In this document: positions 11,205-23,110 of the stretch, piece after piece
Layout: every line of letters begins with the position of its first letter
How positions within the stretch are numbered: position 1 is the first letter of the stretch
Made by a program: the position numbers and the translations under genes
Assembly: GCA_015680685.1 (NCBI GenBank)
Contig: MNCI01029147.1
Coordinates: forward strand, 292,264-356,263
Length of the DNA stretch: 64,000 nt
Direction of reading: 5' to 3'
Origin: Gnetum montanum
Taxonomy: Eukaryota; Streptophyta; Gnetopsida; Gnetales; Gnetaceae
Notes under the pieces: generated by a model
Told to the model about the DNA's origin: nothing
Databases searched by the model: none
Seen by the model: only the letters and a program-made list of their open reading frames with translations

Positions 11205-14200
11205 GGCCTTCCTTAAGCCCATCCTAGTGGTGGTTGAGCTAGTAGGAATACTCTATTGCATCCATCAAACTAAATCCAATACTCCACCTATTAACCTAGT
11301 TTTGGAGCAGGGTTCTTTATGGTTCTAGATAGAGCCAAGGGAGTTCCTGGCATACTTCTTACAAAACTTTAGTATGATGATGTGGTCGCACTTATTCGAT
11401 TATACAACCGATGCCATTGTGGAGGCCCTATTGCCTTAGTCTTCCAATATGATCATTAAGTTCATAATGGATGATTTGAAAACTCATGCAAAGGGAGAGG
11501 TCATGGACAATAATGGAACTAGGAGGACCTTCTAGTTGTCCCAAATCTAGAGCATGCTAGAGTTCTCTTAGTATAATTATGAGCACACTCTAATGGTGGC
11601 ACACTAGGCCTACACACTATTCCAAAATCCTCTTGGCATCATGTATTGTTTAGAGGGGTAAGTATGATTTTGATTTTTGGCTTACTTTGGCTTATTTGTT
11701 CTACCCAATTTTCCTTAGCATTATGAGTTTCTAATTTTTTGAATGCAAAACACCTTGCAGGTATAGGATTAGTGATAAAGGTTTGATCAAGAATGATCAA
11801 ACCTTGGTAGTGGCCCATGCAATGGGTGTATTTACCAAGAGCCCAATAATAAGAACTATAATCATTGATCAATTAAAGGATAATTTTGATAAATACACCA
11901 ATGTATTTCCTCCAACCTTCAAGAGGTTTTTATCCATTGAGATAGGTCACAATTGGTGGGTGGCACCTAAATGCCTTTCAAAAAAGAAAATCACTATTGG
12001 AACCTCCACACAACCTGCACCAAGAAAGAAGAAGAAAGGTAGGAAAAATTATGGTTTTACATGTTATATTAACATTTTTATGGTTATATAATTTTAGAAT
12101 ATTTTTGTTTTAAGTGTTTTTGGGGTTTTTATTTGTTGTTCTAGTTATATTTTGATTCTACTCGATGTGTCTATGCTTAAGCCAACTGGTCATTTTTTTT
12201 GTTCCCTTGTAGGGGCTTCCACCTCCTCCAACACCACCTTGGTTATTTCAAGATGCCCCAAGGAGACTCTCATCATTAAATATGGTGAGGTGGAACCAAC
12301 ACAATGTTTGTTGAGGGAACAAACACCCATAAATATTCAAGCAACCATTGCTTATGCAAGTTTGGTTAATCTTTTCATGGCCCCTAGCCCAACCATCCTT
12401 GCCACCAAGATGATGAACATTATTGACTCCTTTGATGAAGGAGCCAGGAAGTTCATCACCAAGGTTAATGATACTTCAATCACCTTGCCCATTAATGAGG
12501 CTACCTTCTATGACCTCTTTAGTGTTTTCATTGAAGGGATGATTGTTGCCACCAAACTAGCAAAGGAGGTAGGCCATCATGAGGAGGTGGAATCATGGTC
12601 GAGTGCTTATCATGGCCCTTATGGGTTAGCCTTAGAGGATTTCTTGGTGCCAAAAGTAAGGGAATACTGTCCCTTTTTAAGATCTCATATCTTTCCAAAT
12701 TTGTTATCATTGAAGAAGATGATCGAGATTTCCCAAGTGTGGACCATGATGAAGGTCCTAATGGAAGATGTTTAGTTCAACTGTGCTACTCACTCTGTCT
12801 TTCCTCAAATTCTGGGAGGATCTCACTACAACGTGCAACATGCACCATGCATTCTTTGTGGTATATTTTAGAACATTTGCAATGTTCTTGGTGGTGAGGA
12901 GGAATGGACAATGGGTAAGCTAAGATCCATTCAAACTCTTTAGGCTTTAGATAAAGTAAATTTATCCAATCATGTATGCCCAAAATCCACCAAAGGATGT
13001 TAAGGAGTCCCTGTCTATCACCACTAAGGAACTTAGTGATAGGAATTTTGCTTCCCTTGATAGCATGAGGGTTGGGCCTCATGTTAAGTAAGCCTATGTT
13101 GAGAAGGCCAAGGAGTTGTGTGCTAAAGTTGATGGGGTAGCTAGAGAAAAATTGAAGTAGCCCATGGTTGAGGAAGTAGCACCAATCATCAAGCAACCTT
13201 CTAAGAGGAGGCTTACACTTAAGTTTGGCTGAACACATGGGGCATATGTAGGTATGTTTTTAATCTTGTCTATTTATTTTTTGTTTTTAAGGTTATAAGG
13301 TTGTGAGGGTTTTTTAATGTTTTTGTTTATCGTTCTTATAGATAAGAGACAAGACCTCGTAGCCAAAGACACAACAGTAGAGGAGGAATAGATGCATATG
13401 GAGGATGCATTTCTACAATGGAATGAGGATAAGGGATTGTGCAACGTTATGTTGGATGACTTAGACACCCTATTCAATGAGCTGCTACCTAGGGAATCTA
13501 CAATCATCATTCCAAATAAGGATCCATGTATGCATATGCCTTAGTTTTATTTGTTATCATTTATTATATCATGTTTAGGTTTTTCTCTAAGCATTCATTG
13601 ATTGTTATGCTTGTGGTAGTTCCTAAGCTCCAAGTAGAAGCCTCTATCCCTACATTTCACATGAAGCCATGGGTAGAGGTTTCAAACAAGGTGGAATTCA
13701 TGCAAGGAATGGCTAAAGACATCATTGATTGATTGTAACAAGTTGCTCCAAAAATTGTAAGAACTTATATTTTATTTTAATTATTTTATGTTGGTTTTAA
13801 AGGTATATTAGTTATATGTTATACTTATGGTTATTTTTGTTATACATTATGCTAATACGTAGATTTTATGGTTTTATTATTTACAGTACCTAAGGTTGCC
13901 TAGGATGGTAGCTATGACATGAAGATTAACACCTTGCCCAAGATTTCTCTTGAGTGGAAAATGTTCCATGGAAGTTGTATGAAATTGCAACTAATCTTGT
14001 AGTTTCATGTGCAAAAAATTTGTGGAAGTTCTAAAGGTCAAATGAATCCCTATGGGAGCAAGTTCTGACCTTAAAAGAGAAGAAGAAGAGGTAAGCCTAG
14101 GTGATCAATGATCTACAGGATCATAAGGATTTTGTGGAAGCCAAAGTGGCTAACATAGAGTCCTTGTGAACTAAGGAGATCACATGGACTTGCTACTGGA

Positions 14201-14799
14201 ACTAAGGATTATGATCCCTAGGTTCTAGAGTGGGGTCAAGCACAAAAAGACCATAAAAAAGTATAAGGTTGGTCATGAATCCTATCTAAAGTGGTTGAAA
14301 GAGGAGACTACTAAAAAACATAAGTTGGAGTTGTTATTTAAGGGAATTCAAGCTAAAAATTCCTACAAATTGTTTGAAGGAACTCTCATAGTGGTTGAAT
14401 CCCCTACTTCTCAAGTTTCCACTATCGTGGGTGAGGTTTCTACTTCCATGGTGTCACAAGAGCTACCCACATGGATAGATGTTGATGAGAGCAACATCCT
14501 CATTGGTTTTAATCTTGAGGATGTGGGTTGGGTCCACATGGTAGAAGATTAAACCCTCCATCATTTGCAGGTTGGCCTTCAACATCTTTTCCTATAATTC
14601 ATCATGCCAAAGTTCTTGCAAGTTTTTTTGTTATTTGGTTTTATCTTGTTTTATTTTTGTTTAAGTTATTAGCTTGTTTTATCATGCGTTGATTACTAAT
14701 TATCATTCTATTATCATGTTATAGGCACTAGGAGATATTGGTAGACCTCATGGTAAGGGTGGAAATGATCCTCCACCTCCTCCTCGAGATGTCCCTTGA
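11205..14799 (+). pseudogene. aORF A: intron-containing accessory gene antisense to gag-pol
   Basis: Exons are inferred from GT-AG junctions that match element B: 11205-11657, 11761-12038, 12213-13251, 13342-13527, 13620-13756, 13887-14570 and 14725-14799. The third holds the longest open stretch (12213-12775), with a segment resembling the plant transposon-type accessory domain (LPINEATFYDLFSVFIEG; B has VIDINDQLFMDIFSVPTEG). Exon six is charged and coiled-coil-like. The last exon ends in a Pro-rich DPPPPPRDVP tail and a TGA. Lengths of four exons are within 4 nt of B's. It is on the opposite strand to Gag-Pol, between PR and RT. Stops interrupt most exons. The biochemical role is unknown; related ORFs in plant gypsy elements have no settled function. 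Confidence 0.7.
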
Positions 14800-15263
14800 C
14801 ATCACTAGCTTTCTATTTTCAATTTTTCTTGATGATGAGAATTGATGTTTATATTGTTATGGCTAATGTTAGCCAATGTTTTAGTTATGGATGGTTTCAT
14901 GTTTATGGTTTATTGTTTAAACATTTCTACCATACCATGTGGCTATGGCTATTATGTTGTGACATTTTAATTTTAATATTTTAAGTTTCAGTTTCAATTT
15001 TTGTTACATTGTTCTAGCATTATGATTTTATGGTTTTATGTTGTAATTGTGGTTTAAGGCTACATTGGCTAACTTGGTTATAATGTAATAAAAGGTAAAA
15101 TTATCTAGGTAATTAGGCTATATGTTGGATCAAAAAATAAGTTATGATGCCATTTGCCAATTTAGGCCATGGCAGGCCATAGGATTTGCTAGTTTTAGGC
15201 CATGGAAGGCCCCATAATGTTTTCTAGTTTTAGGGCATGGTGGATCCCATCATGTTTGCTAGT
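14800..15263. repeat. Spacer and hairpin array, PR side of aORF A
   Basis: 14800-15145 is AT-rich with no coding signal. From 15146 there are units of about 35 bp with GGCC-N6-GGCC hairpins: near 15162-15175 (GGCC ATGGCA GGCC), 15200-15213 (GGCC ATGGAA GGCC) and a mutated one near 15233. Element C inserted inside a unit, so the array continues at 22828-22860. Confidence 0.65.
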
Positions 15264-16107
15264 TGATGAGTGGCGAGGTACCCCTACACTCAACCATATG
15301 AATACGAGCATTACACAAGCGATCCGGTCAAACTCCACAGACGGACTAGTTGTGGCATCTAGACAGTTAGCCTTAGGTCATAGTTCATTGTCTTCCCACC
15401 TAAACTAGTATTATCTTTGTCATGTATGGTTTAGTCCAGAGTGAGGTGTATGATGTGGTTTCTAATCTAACGCTACTCCTAAAGGCAATGGAAAGTAATA
15501 TTCACTAATCTAGGAGAGAGAGGGTGAGAGAGAGTCTAAGCTAGCCTAAGTGCGATGAGCAGCCATTCCTTGATTATTTGTACATATCTTGGACTTCGTG
15601 CATGACTACTACTGGGATTACCAAGTGCAGATCCTAGGTAAACTACTGGGTTACCAAGTAGTCACACTTAAATGCTCGTAATCAAGTCGTACTCATTCTG
15701 CATTTAACATGAGTTTAAGGGTGAAGAGAGATTAACTAGGAAAGTAGTAAATAGAAATAACAATTAGTTAATTAATTAATTAATTAAACTAAGTGAATGC
15801 TACAATGATAAAGTAATCTTAATCTTTATTTTCAGTCATGTGCGTGTCCAAGTACGTCACACCCGAATAAGTATGCTATACAATTACAATCACCACACTG
15901 CGGGCATACATTGGGAAATAATTCTAACTCTAAGAAGGGAAAATTGCAAGAGTTTGGGTAAGGAACTAAGAATTGACTAAAAATTCATTTGTCTACCTCT
16001 TATTTATAGATGAGGAGATACGCCACGATATTCCGCATGTGATATCACAGTTGGGCATGCGATATCGCGTACGCGATATCGTAGTCACCCCAAATGACGA
16101 CTCATCA
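15264..16107 (-). repeat. Element C 3' LTR
   Basis: 844 bp, TGATGAGT...ACTCATCA. On the minus strand U3 is very short: GATATC palindromes at 16027-16082, TATAAATA (16001-16008), then a long transcribed part. It is nearly colinear with 22000-22827; differences are mostly transitions. Confidence 0.9.
16001..16107 (-). promoter_or_regulatory. U3 core: GATATC palindromes and TATA box (element C, 3' LTR)
   Basis: Reading minus, a cluster of GCGATATCGC-like palindromes (including the run at 16060-16082) is followed by TATAAATA at 16008-16001. The same arrangement is at 22721-22805, 53140-53239, 59320-59437 and inside C at 18932-19022. Promoter function is inferred from this conservation. Confidence 0.7.
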
Positions 16108-16121
16108 TATCCCCACGACTA
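16108..16121 (-). other. Polypurine tract of element C
   Basis: The minus strand reads AGTCGTGGGGATA directly before the 3' LTR. Element D has ATCATGGGGGTA at the same place, so this is the likely plus-strand primer. Confidence 0.65.
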
Positions 16122-16195
16122 AATAAAAACTCATCCTTGAGTTATAACGATTACATAGTGGATAGGTATGGGATTATTATATGGTGAAAATGGGA

Positions 16196-18600
16196 TTATG
16201 CCATAGTGTAGAATAAAAGCAAAACAAAGACACAACACAAAGAATATGCTACATCTACAAAAATGGGTGGAGTTCCAGGTGGCGGTGGCTCCTCCATTGG
16301 TGCTTTTCCTTTGTCTTGTGCTCTAGGCTTTGAGGCTTGATGGCATTGAAGTATGTCCTGGAGCTTCTCCTCTTTAGTTTGAGGGTCTTGTGCCATCCAT
16401 GCTAATGTTACAATGTTTGACAAAGTCGACACTTCCCACGGGTAGGGTAGTTGCAGGAACATTTGATTGGCCTTAACATACCAAGCTGCAAACACCTGTC
16501 ATTCCTCCTCATAGGCTCTAGCTTTATCCTTGTACTCTTGAAAATCTACTAGCCATTGAGCCAAATCTGCTACAACACCCTTTTGGCCTTGGTAGCTTGC
16601 CTTTACCACCTCAAGTTCAGAATTTGCAGCTTCCAGTTTTTCCAACAGCTTCTTACGCTCTGCAAATTTTGCTTCATATTTGATGCATGTGGTTTCTACC
16701 TGCTACTCAAGATCTATCCTCGGGCATCCTACTATTAACATGGTAAGGTTGGCATACCTTAGATTTTCCAGCTCCATGTATTCCGTTAGATCTTGAATTT
16801 GTAGGTCCCGGCTCTTAACTTCTACTTGGTGGGCGAAAGCATATGTATCCAATATGGCCCACCAATCAGTGTGTTGAGCACTGATAATGTTGATCTGGGC
16901 CTTGGCCATATGGATCTCCTTCTCAAGTATCTATTTGTACATCCCCACTTGATCTCAGAAGTTCTCCTTCAGCTTCTCATGTTATTTAGCCTCATTTTGG
17001 CATGCGCTTATTTCAATGGCTATCTTTTGATGAATTGCACATACCTCCTTCATTGAGAGGGTTTAGTTCTCCCTAGCTAAACGACTTATGTCTTGGTTGA
17101 CCTGGATGAATTTTTCTTGCAACTGATGAAAGTGTTCCTCGAGAACATTCTTCTACTTCTCCACAGTGGTCAACTGAAGGTTGTTGACAGCAAGTTGTTT
17201 ATTTTCTTCCTATAAGGCATTGAGTGCTTTAAGATGCGCATGAGTTTACACCTGTGTTGCGGAGGCATCCCAAACAACCTTATCTTTTTCATTAGCCACC
17301 TTTTTATTCTTCACTATTAGCTTGGTCAGTTACTCAATTCTTGAAATTATCTAGCTAGTTTGTAGGAACAAATTGCAAAGGGTCCCGTTGTGCTGCTTGT
17401 AGGGCCATGAGCTGCTCTTGTAATTTCTGCACTTCTTCTTCTGCATGTTTGGCCTTCACTTCTATTAAGACCAACTTCTCCTTTGTGGAAATGAGGTCTG
17501 ATTGAATTGTTGTAACATCCTGAGGGATGTCAAATAGGGACATCATTACTTATCCTGTTTGGAGAAATTGATCAAGCACATCCTCATGTTTCACAGAATT
17601 CATTGAGGTTCCGACCAAAGTTTGAGAATCTCGTGCTCCTGTGAGATCTATCGGTGGCACAATGGGTACGATGAAATATTTCTTGATGTGGTCTGTGACC
17701 GCTTTTGCAACTCTCGTGGCATCCTGGTGTTGCATGATAACCACAGTGGCCCCTTCCCTAGTCTCTAATTGCACCTGGAAAGATGCCATGTTTCTTGAGA
17801 TCTGTTGTGATCATATACTTTCCCCTCCTCTTGTGTGAATAAACACTTCGCCCCTTGTGCAATCCAAAGAAATAGTAGGCTGACTAGCATCGTTGATGAC
17901 TTGGAAGAGGTTTGTGTCATCACGACTTCCCCAACTAATTGTTTCAGCGATGGCCTTGAGATGGCTCATTAACTGTCTGTAGTCTTGCAGTGGTGGCACT
18001 GATCATGGCCTGTGCTGGGCCCTACTTCTGTTGTTAGCTAGGTCCTATGCTTGGAGGTTGGTTGGGTCTTGCAAGTTGAGTTGCAGTTGGTCCAACCATC
18101 TATTCTTCTTCTTCTTCCGATCCTACCATCTCACCAGTGATTTTCCTTGCAGCTGGTGGCTTTAACAGTTCAACATAGGAAGCACCTTGGGCTTTTTGGA
18201 GGACATCATTGGTGTACCCCCGAATACCAACACGTCAGCAAAGATTTCTGATAAGACAAGGGAAAGGCAACTCCATCTTCCTTGTCTTCCGTTCCTTGAA
18301 CTGCCTCAGGATCTTTGTTAAATATAGATGGGGCAGGTTAGCGTTAACCTTTCCCATCAGCACTGCACATCCTCTTGTTGCATAATTTGATATTCTTTTT
18401 AAACCCCTTGTGGGGAATAGGTGATATGTTCCAATTTTGAAGTAGATTCTCTCTTCCGTCGTTAGCTCACCAAATGTTTTATCTCTGCCATAAGCCTTTT
18501 CCAACCAATTCCATTGCACATCGAGGTCTGAATGGGTGGATAACTGAGCAACTTTAGGGCCTGTATTTGGAAGGTTTAACACTTCTAAAATGGCCTACAT
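16196..18600 (-). pseudogene. aORF C: accessory gene in sense orientation
   Basis: Main readable blocks on the minus strand, in order: 18582-18235, ending in a NLPHLYLTKILRQF...LPFPCLIRNLC pattern like the plant 'putative transposon protein' accessory domain; 17999-17811 and 17789-17550, globular; 17546-17355, a Lys/Glu-rich coiled coil (EVKAKHAEEEVQKLQEQLMA); 16909-16703; and 16495-16196, ending with a PPPPGTPP tail. Three frames are used, so introns or frameshifts separate the blocks. A short motif in 16909-16703 (AQHTDWWAILDTYAFAH) resembles AQATNNEDWRTAMVDHARFW in aORF B, and both aORF A and aORF C end in Pro-rich tails. Homology with aORF A/B is therefore likely but not proven. Function unknown. 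Confidence 0.6.
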
Positions 18601-18679
18601 AGAGAAATTAGCTATCACACCACAAATGTTGAAAGTGGTGCCTTGCTCCCTATTTTGCCAGAATTGGTACATCTCCCCT

Positions 18680-18740
18680 AGGTACCAAGCACCACTTTCA
18701 GAGAGGGTAGGTACCAAGCACCACTTTCAGAGAATTGGTA
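18680..18740. repeat. Short tandem duplication
   Basis: About 29 bp beginning TAGGTACCAAGCACCACTTT occurs twice head-to-tail between the internal promoter and the accessory frame of element C. Confidence 0.75.
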
Positions 18741-18931
18741 CAATCTCCCCCACGACTAAGCTGAACACTTTGGGTTTAAGTAGGTTTAGACGGAATTAAA
18801 ATCGAAGTACCAGCGAGCAAGATAGAGGTCGAAAAGCAAAGGTGTCACACTTGCAAGTCGCACAGAAAAATTTGAAAAACTCCCCCGCGTGAATGGTAAG
18901 AAATGATGCTAAGTGTTGCAGGGGGGTTGCC

Positions 18932-19022
18932 TATTTATAAGTTTGGAGGGACGCGATATCACATACAAGACATTGTGTTGGCTAGGATATCATGTACAAG
19001 ACATCGCGTAAGCGATATCATG
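18932..19022 (-). promoter_or_regulatory. Internal promoter copying the LTR core, upstream of aORF C
   Basis: On the minus strand, GATATC palindromes (ATGATATCGC at 19022-19013, CATGATATCC near 18995-18985, GTGATATCGCG at 18962-18952) precede TATAAATA at 18939-18932. Order, spacing and TATA word match the LTR U3 of C and D. The accessory reading frame starts about 350 nt downstream. The sequence shows the motif copy; that it drives aORF C is inference. No LTR ends flank it, so it is not simply a nested solo LTR. Confidence 0.65.
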
Positions 19023-20208
19023 GCCTATGGATGTTTAGGCATGAGGGAAAAACCAAATTTTTAAAGGTTTTTCTTGGAATCAAAAGTTGAAATTAGGACA
19101 TGTAACACATGTTGAAGGGTTCTAGGGTAATTCCATTAATTCAAAAGGCATAATTAATTACTATGGTGTGGATTTTATCAATAAAACCTTAGATGGGAGA
19201 AAAAGGCTATATAATGGTGCATAGGAACATTGAAATTTAGAGGGATAATAGTAGGAAAATAACGTTATGAAAAATTACGCTGAGGGTAAGAAATGGTATG
19301 TGTGAGCTATGTCATAAGTGAAGATCACAAAATATTACACAAGTGGGTCATCCCCAAAGCAGGTTCTTACCTATAATTCCCTTGTGTAACCACACTTAAA
19401 GTGTCTGTGGGCACTAGAAGGGTGAAATGTAATCCGCACCGATTCCACAAAACACACACATGTAAATATCACCGGAATGAGGTACGAATTCTATGTTACA
19501 CACGACACGAGCTACAATTACACGAACAATGAGATGAGACAAACTATAGAATGGGATTGTAGAGATTGAGACATGAGGTAATTGACCAAGGGCACAGTGA
19601 ATCCTGCGTGAAAAGCATGATTAGTGTGTCATTATCCCATTGTTCAAAGATCAGGACCAAGTCCATTCCTCTAATCAGTGACATCGCATTGTGTCATCCC
19701 ATGATGAGCAACTATGAGAGTATCAAAACAACAAGGTGTATGATCACTTGGCATTTTATTTAAGGAAGGAGTGACTTTTGTTTTGTGGCACTTTTCTTTT
19801 CTTTTCTTTTCTTTTGCTTTTTCTTCTTCTTTCTTCTTTTTTTTCACTTTACTGAAACCAAAGAAGCTGCCAAACATCAGGAATGGGTGCATGTCTTTCC
19901 AATGGGACCCCCTAGAACAACATTTAATTCTGAGTGCCCATTTTGATTACTCTTACTCCCATTTTTCATTAGATCTACAAGGATCTTTGTACAACCATGT
20001 TGCATGATAACTCCCACAAACATCACCAAAGAGAATCCACAAATTCTCTTGATGTCACACCCTAATCATTCCCTCTTGGTCCATCCTTCTTCATTTTGGG
20101 TACAATGAACACAAAATTAATTTTAAGTTTTTTAAAAATGTCAAGAATATCATTGTATCCTCGAACAAAACCTCTTATTTGTAGAATGGATGAGTGGTTG
20201 TAATGGGC
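19023..20208 (-). other. Element C noncoding block, with a segment shared by D and E
   Basis: No gene recognised. A polypyrimidine run (GA-rich on the element's strand) lies at 19789-19850. At about 20020-20075 the minus strand carries a GTGTGACATCAA-G-GATTTGTGGATTCTCT block that also occurs at 62549-62580 and 63812-63843, with a weaker match in D at 57866-57895. This marks a conserved noncoding region of the lineage. Confidence 0.55.
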
Positions 20209-21852
20209 TCATTGTCCACATAATTGATCACTTGAGACTTGACAACATAAAACACACCTCAACCAATGATCCACATGAGTCATGTTTAAAGAAGGGACCC
20301 TTTGGATGTTGAGGAGGCCTTTCACTACTGTTGGCAATAGTAGCACAAGTAGCATTTGTGGGTTGTCGCTATGGTGTAGACACCTTAGGAATAGTTGGTG
20401 GCAATGTAGAAGGGGGAAAGGATGAGAATGTTGAAAGTTAGGAGGAGCATAAGGTGCACAAGGGGGCGGTTGTGTTGAAGACATGGGTTGATAGTATTGA
20501 GGAGAATGGTACTATGGTGAGATAGAGTATGTTGGCCTAGTTGGGGAAATAGGATGTTAAACAAAATAAGTGTTTGGGTTTGGATGATACGAAGGGTGTC
20601 ACCAATCTAAGGGTGGTTTCATCCATTACTAGGATTGTTGCCACTATGATCAAACATAGTATCTCTGTACGAACTCTGGATGTAACGTGTTTCCCCAATG
20701 CTCATGTAACTATAACAATATTGGGCATTGGCCCTTGGGGTGATCGTACAGGAAAATGTTGCATTCATACGTATGATTGGAAGTTAAGCTCTTATTTTCC
20801 TTATCCCTTCTTTCTGATTGTCTAATGTTTTTTCTTGCTTCTTGGGTTGTCAAAACTCTATCTCCAATAATGTTGATAAATTCTCCACACTTTTGATACG
20901 TCCATTCCAACATCTTATTGATGTTTGCCTTGACTTCTTCTAATGATTGTTGTATTAGAAAAGATGATTCTTTCTCCTTGTGATAAGTTGATTTCTCATT
21001 TTTATGATCATGGACCTTTGTTAAGTTGAGATTCTGGTCCTGTTGATGTTTTTCAACACTCTCCCATCTAGCCATTTCTCCTTCTTCTTTTGCTACCCAC
21101 TTAATAAGCTCTTGGACTTGATGGGTTTATAGTTCGTATAGTTGACCTTGGGCATACATCCCTAGGGTTCTCCTTGTTTCATCACGAAGCCCATCAATGA
21201 TATGGCACATTAGCCTTTCCTCGGAGAACTCATGACCTGGACAGTTATTTAATAGTGCATAATATCTTTCTAAGGCCATGTCCAAGGGTTCATGTTGTGC
21301 TTGTTTCCATCCTTAGATTTGTTTCCTCAAGGCTAACAATCTTGCATAGGTTTGATATTTTTTGTTAAAGACTTCTACCATTGTTGACCAACACCGTATT
21401 GAATTTGGTTTTAATGATCTATACCATACTTTTTCTTGGCCAACGAGTGTCATAGGAAAGAGCTTAAGTTTTTTCCAATCATTATCAATGTTGTTCCATG
21501 TGTAGGAATCATAGAAGACTTGTAAATGTTGATGTGGATCTAAGTCATAGCCTCCTAAAAAATTTGGAAAGTTGTTTAAATCGAGCCTAGGTAGACGGCT
21601 CTCATTACAATGCCTACGTGAGATTCGAACAGCATCCTATATTTGCGTTAAGCTTGTAGTGGCCAGTAGGGGTTCATCGTCATTGGATAATTTATGCCTT
21701 CGTGTGTTGGAATGACGTTGCTTTTGTTTATGTTTATAAGAAACCCCCACTTCAAGTTTTGTACTCCAATCTTCATTGTCATATAGTTCTTTGGTTCTCC
21801 AATGAACTTCCTCACTAAGTGTGGCATCATCATAATCTTGTAGGAGAGTCAT
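20209..21852 (-). pseudogene. Element C Gag (nucleocapsid precursor) with Pro-rich tail
   Basis: Gag packages the element RNA into virus-like particles. One reading frame runs from the ATG at 21852 to 20209 without an obvious indel, since the open pieces at 21852-21637, 21075-20710 and 20484-20209 share a phase. In-frame stops interrupt it, for example at 21637-21639. The order is a charged N-terminus, a conserved DEPLLAT...R-LDLNNFPNFLGGYD block, a capsid-like region with KLKLFPMTL, a Lys/Glu-rich region, a knuckle-like CNIFLYDHPKGQCP in which the second Cys is Phe, then a Pro-rich tail. Element D's Gag has the same order. The start is about 130 nt from the primer site, as in D. Confidence 0.75.
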
Positions 21853-21980
21853 GGTTGTGAAGTTGTGTGTGAATTTATATGTGATTCTTTTTATAATTAT
21901 TTCTTCTTTCTAAGAGATATATCATTAAGTCCTTATACAATGACCTTGTATGATATAACTAATCTAGATAACTAGCACTG

Positions 21981-21998
21981 TCCTCGGCAATAGTGCCA
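21981..21998 (-). other. Primer binding site of element C (tRNA-Asp-like)
   Basis: On the minus strand, two bases after the 5' LTR, it reads TGGCACTATTGCCGAGGA. This differs from TGGCGCCGTTGCCGGGGA, the tRNA-Asp-complementary site known from Athila-type elements, by four transitions. Confidence 0.75.
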
Positions 21999-21999
21999 A

Positions 22000-22827
22000 T
22001 GATGAGTGGCGAGATACTCCTAGACTCAACCATACGAATACGAGCGTTACATGTGCAATCTGGTCGAACTCCGCAGATGGACTAGTTGTGGCATCTAGAC
22101 AGTTAGCCTTAGGTCATAGTTCACTATCTTCCCACCTGAAATAGTATTATCTTTGTCATGTATGGTTTAGTCTAGAGTGAGGCGTATGATATGGTTTCTA
22201 ATCTAACGCTATTCCTGAAGGCAATGAAAAGTAATATTCACTAATCTAGGAGAGAGAGGGTGAGAGAGAGTCTAAGCTAGCCTATGTGCGATGAGCAGCC
22301 GTTCCTTGATTATCTGTACACATCTTGGACTTCGTGCACAACTACTACTAGGATTACCAAGCATAGATCCTAGGTACACTACTGGGTTACCAAGTAGTCA
22401 CACTTAAATGCTCGTAATCAAGTCGTACTCATTCCACGTTTAACATGAGTTTAAGGGTGAAGAGAGATTAACTAGGAAAGTAGTAAATAACAATAACAAT
22501 TAATTAATTAAACTATGTAAATGCTACAATGATGAAGTAATCTTGGTCTTTATTTCTGGTAGCGTGTCCAAGTACGTCACACTTGAATAAGGATGCCGTA
22601 CAATTACAATCACCACACTACGGGCATACATTGGGAAATAATTCTAACTCTAAGAAGGGAAAACTACAAGAGTTTGGGTAAGGAACTAAGAACTGACTAA
22701 AAACTCATTTTTCTACCTCTTATTTATAGATGAGGAGACAGGTCGTGATATCGTGTATGTGATATCGCGGTTGGGCATGCGATATCGCGTATGCGATATC
22801 GCAGTTGCCTCAAATGATGACTCATCA
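22000..22827 (-). repeat. Element C 5' LTR
   Basis: 828 bp. On the minus strand, palindromes at 22805-22745 (GCGATATCGC type) and TATAAATA at 22728-22721 start the transcribed region. The TSD CTAGT follows at 22828. Confidence 0.9.
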
Positions 22828-22832
22828 CTAGT

Positions 22833-23110
22833 TTTAGGCCATGGAGGACCCCATATTTTATAATAGAAAACATATTTTTTCTTTATTTTGTGTTATAGAA
22901 TTTTCTATTTTTAAATTTTTTATGGTGTTTTTATTTTTATCAGGGTAAAAGAGAAGAGAAAAGGCTTTAATAAGTAAAAATGCAAACTAGGGTAAATATT
23001 AAGTTACATGAAAATTTAACATAAAGAAAAATGAAATGGCACAAATAAGCAACATGTAAACTAGGATAATAGGCTATAAGTACGTATGAATGCATGGTTA
23101 TAAGTGCATA
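22833..23110 (-). other. Element A continues: end of hairpin array and AT-rich spacer
   Basis: One more hairpin unit (GGCC ATGGAG GACC, near 22836-22849) completes the array split by element C. AT-rich sequence without coding signal follows up to the protease region. Confidence 0.55.

Larger units (their letters stand above)
15264..22827 (-). mobile_element. Element C: non-autonomous Athila-like retrotransposon nested in A
   Basis: Complete 7564-bp element with LTRs at 15264-16107 and 22000-22827. Both start TGATGAGT and end ACTCATCA. CTAGT flanks it on both sides (15259-15263 and 22828-22832). On the minus strand the order is 5' LTR, tRNA-Asp-like primer site, Gag with a Pro-rich tail, noncoding block, internal promoter, accessory gene, polypurine tract and 3' LTR. 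No RT, RNase H or integrase was found, so it would need enzymes from another element. Gag, primer site and LTRs match element D. It is younger than A, which it splits. Confidence 0.9.

Noticed and set aside
12786-13238. 150-codon minus-strand open frame
   Set aside because: It is opposite the long exon of aORF A; B's matching exon has no such frame, so it is a shadow.
19789-19850. Polypyrimidine run as a polypurine tract or poly-A tail of a retroposon
   Set aside because: It has no LTR border, no TSD and is a simple CTTTT/CTT repeat inside element C.
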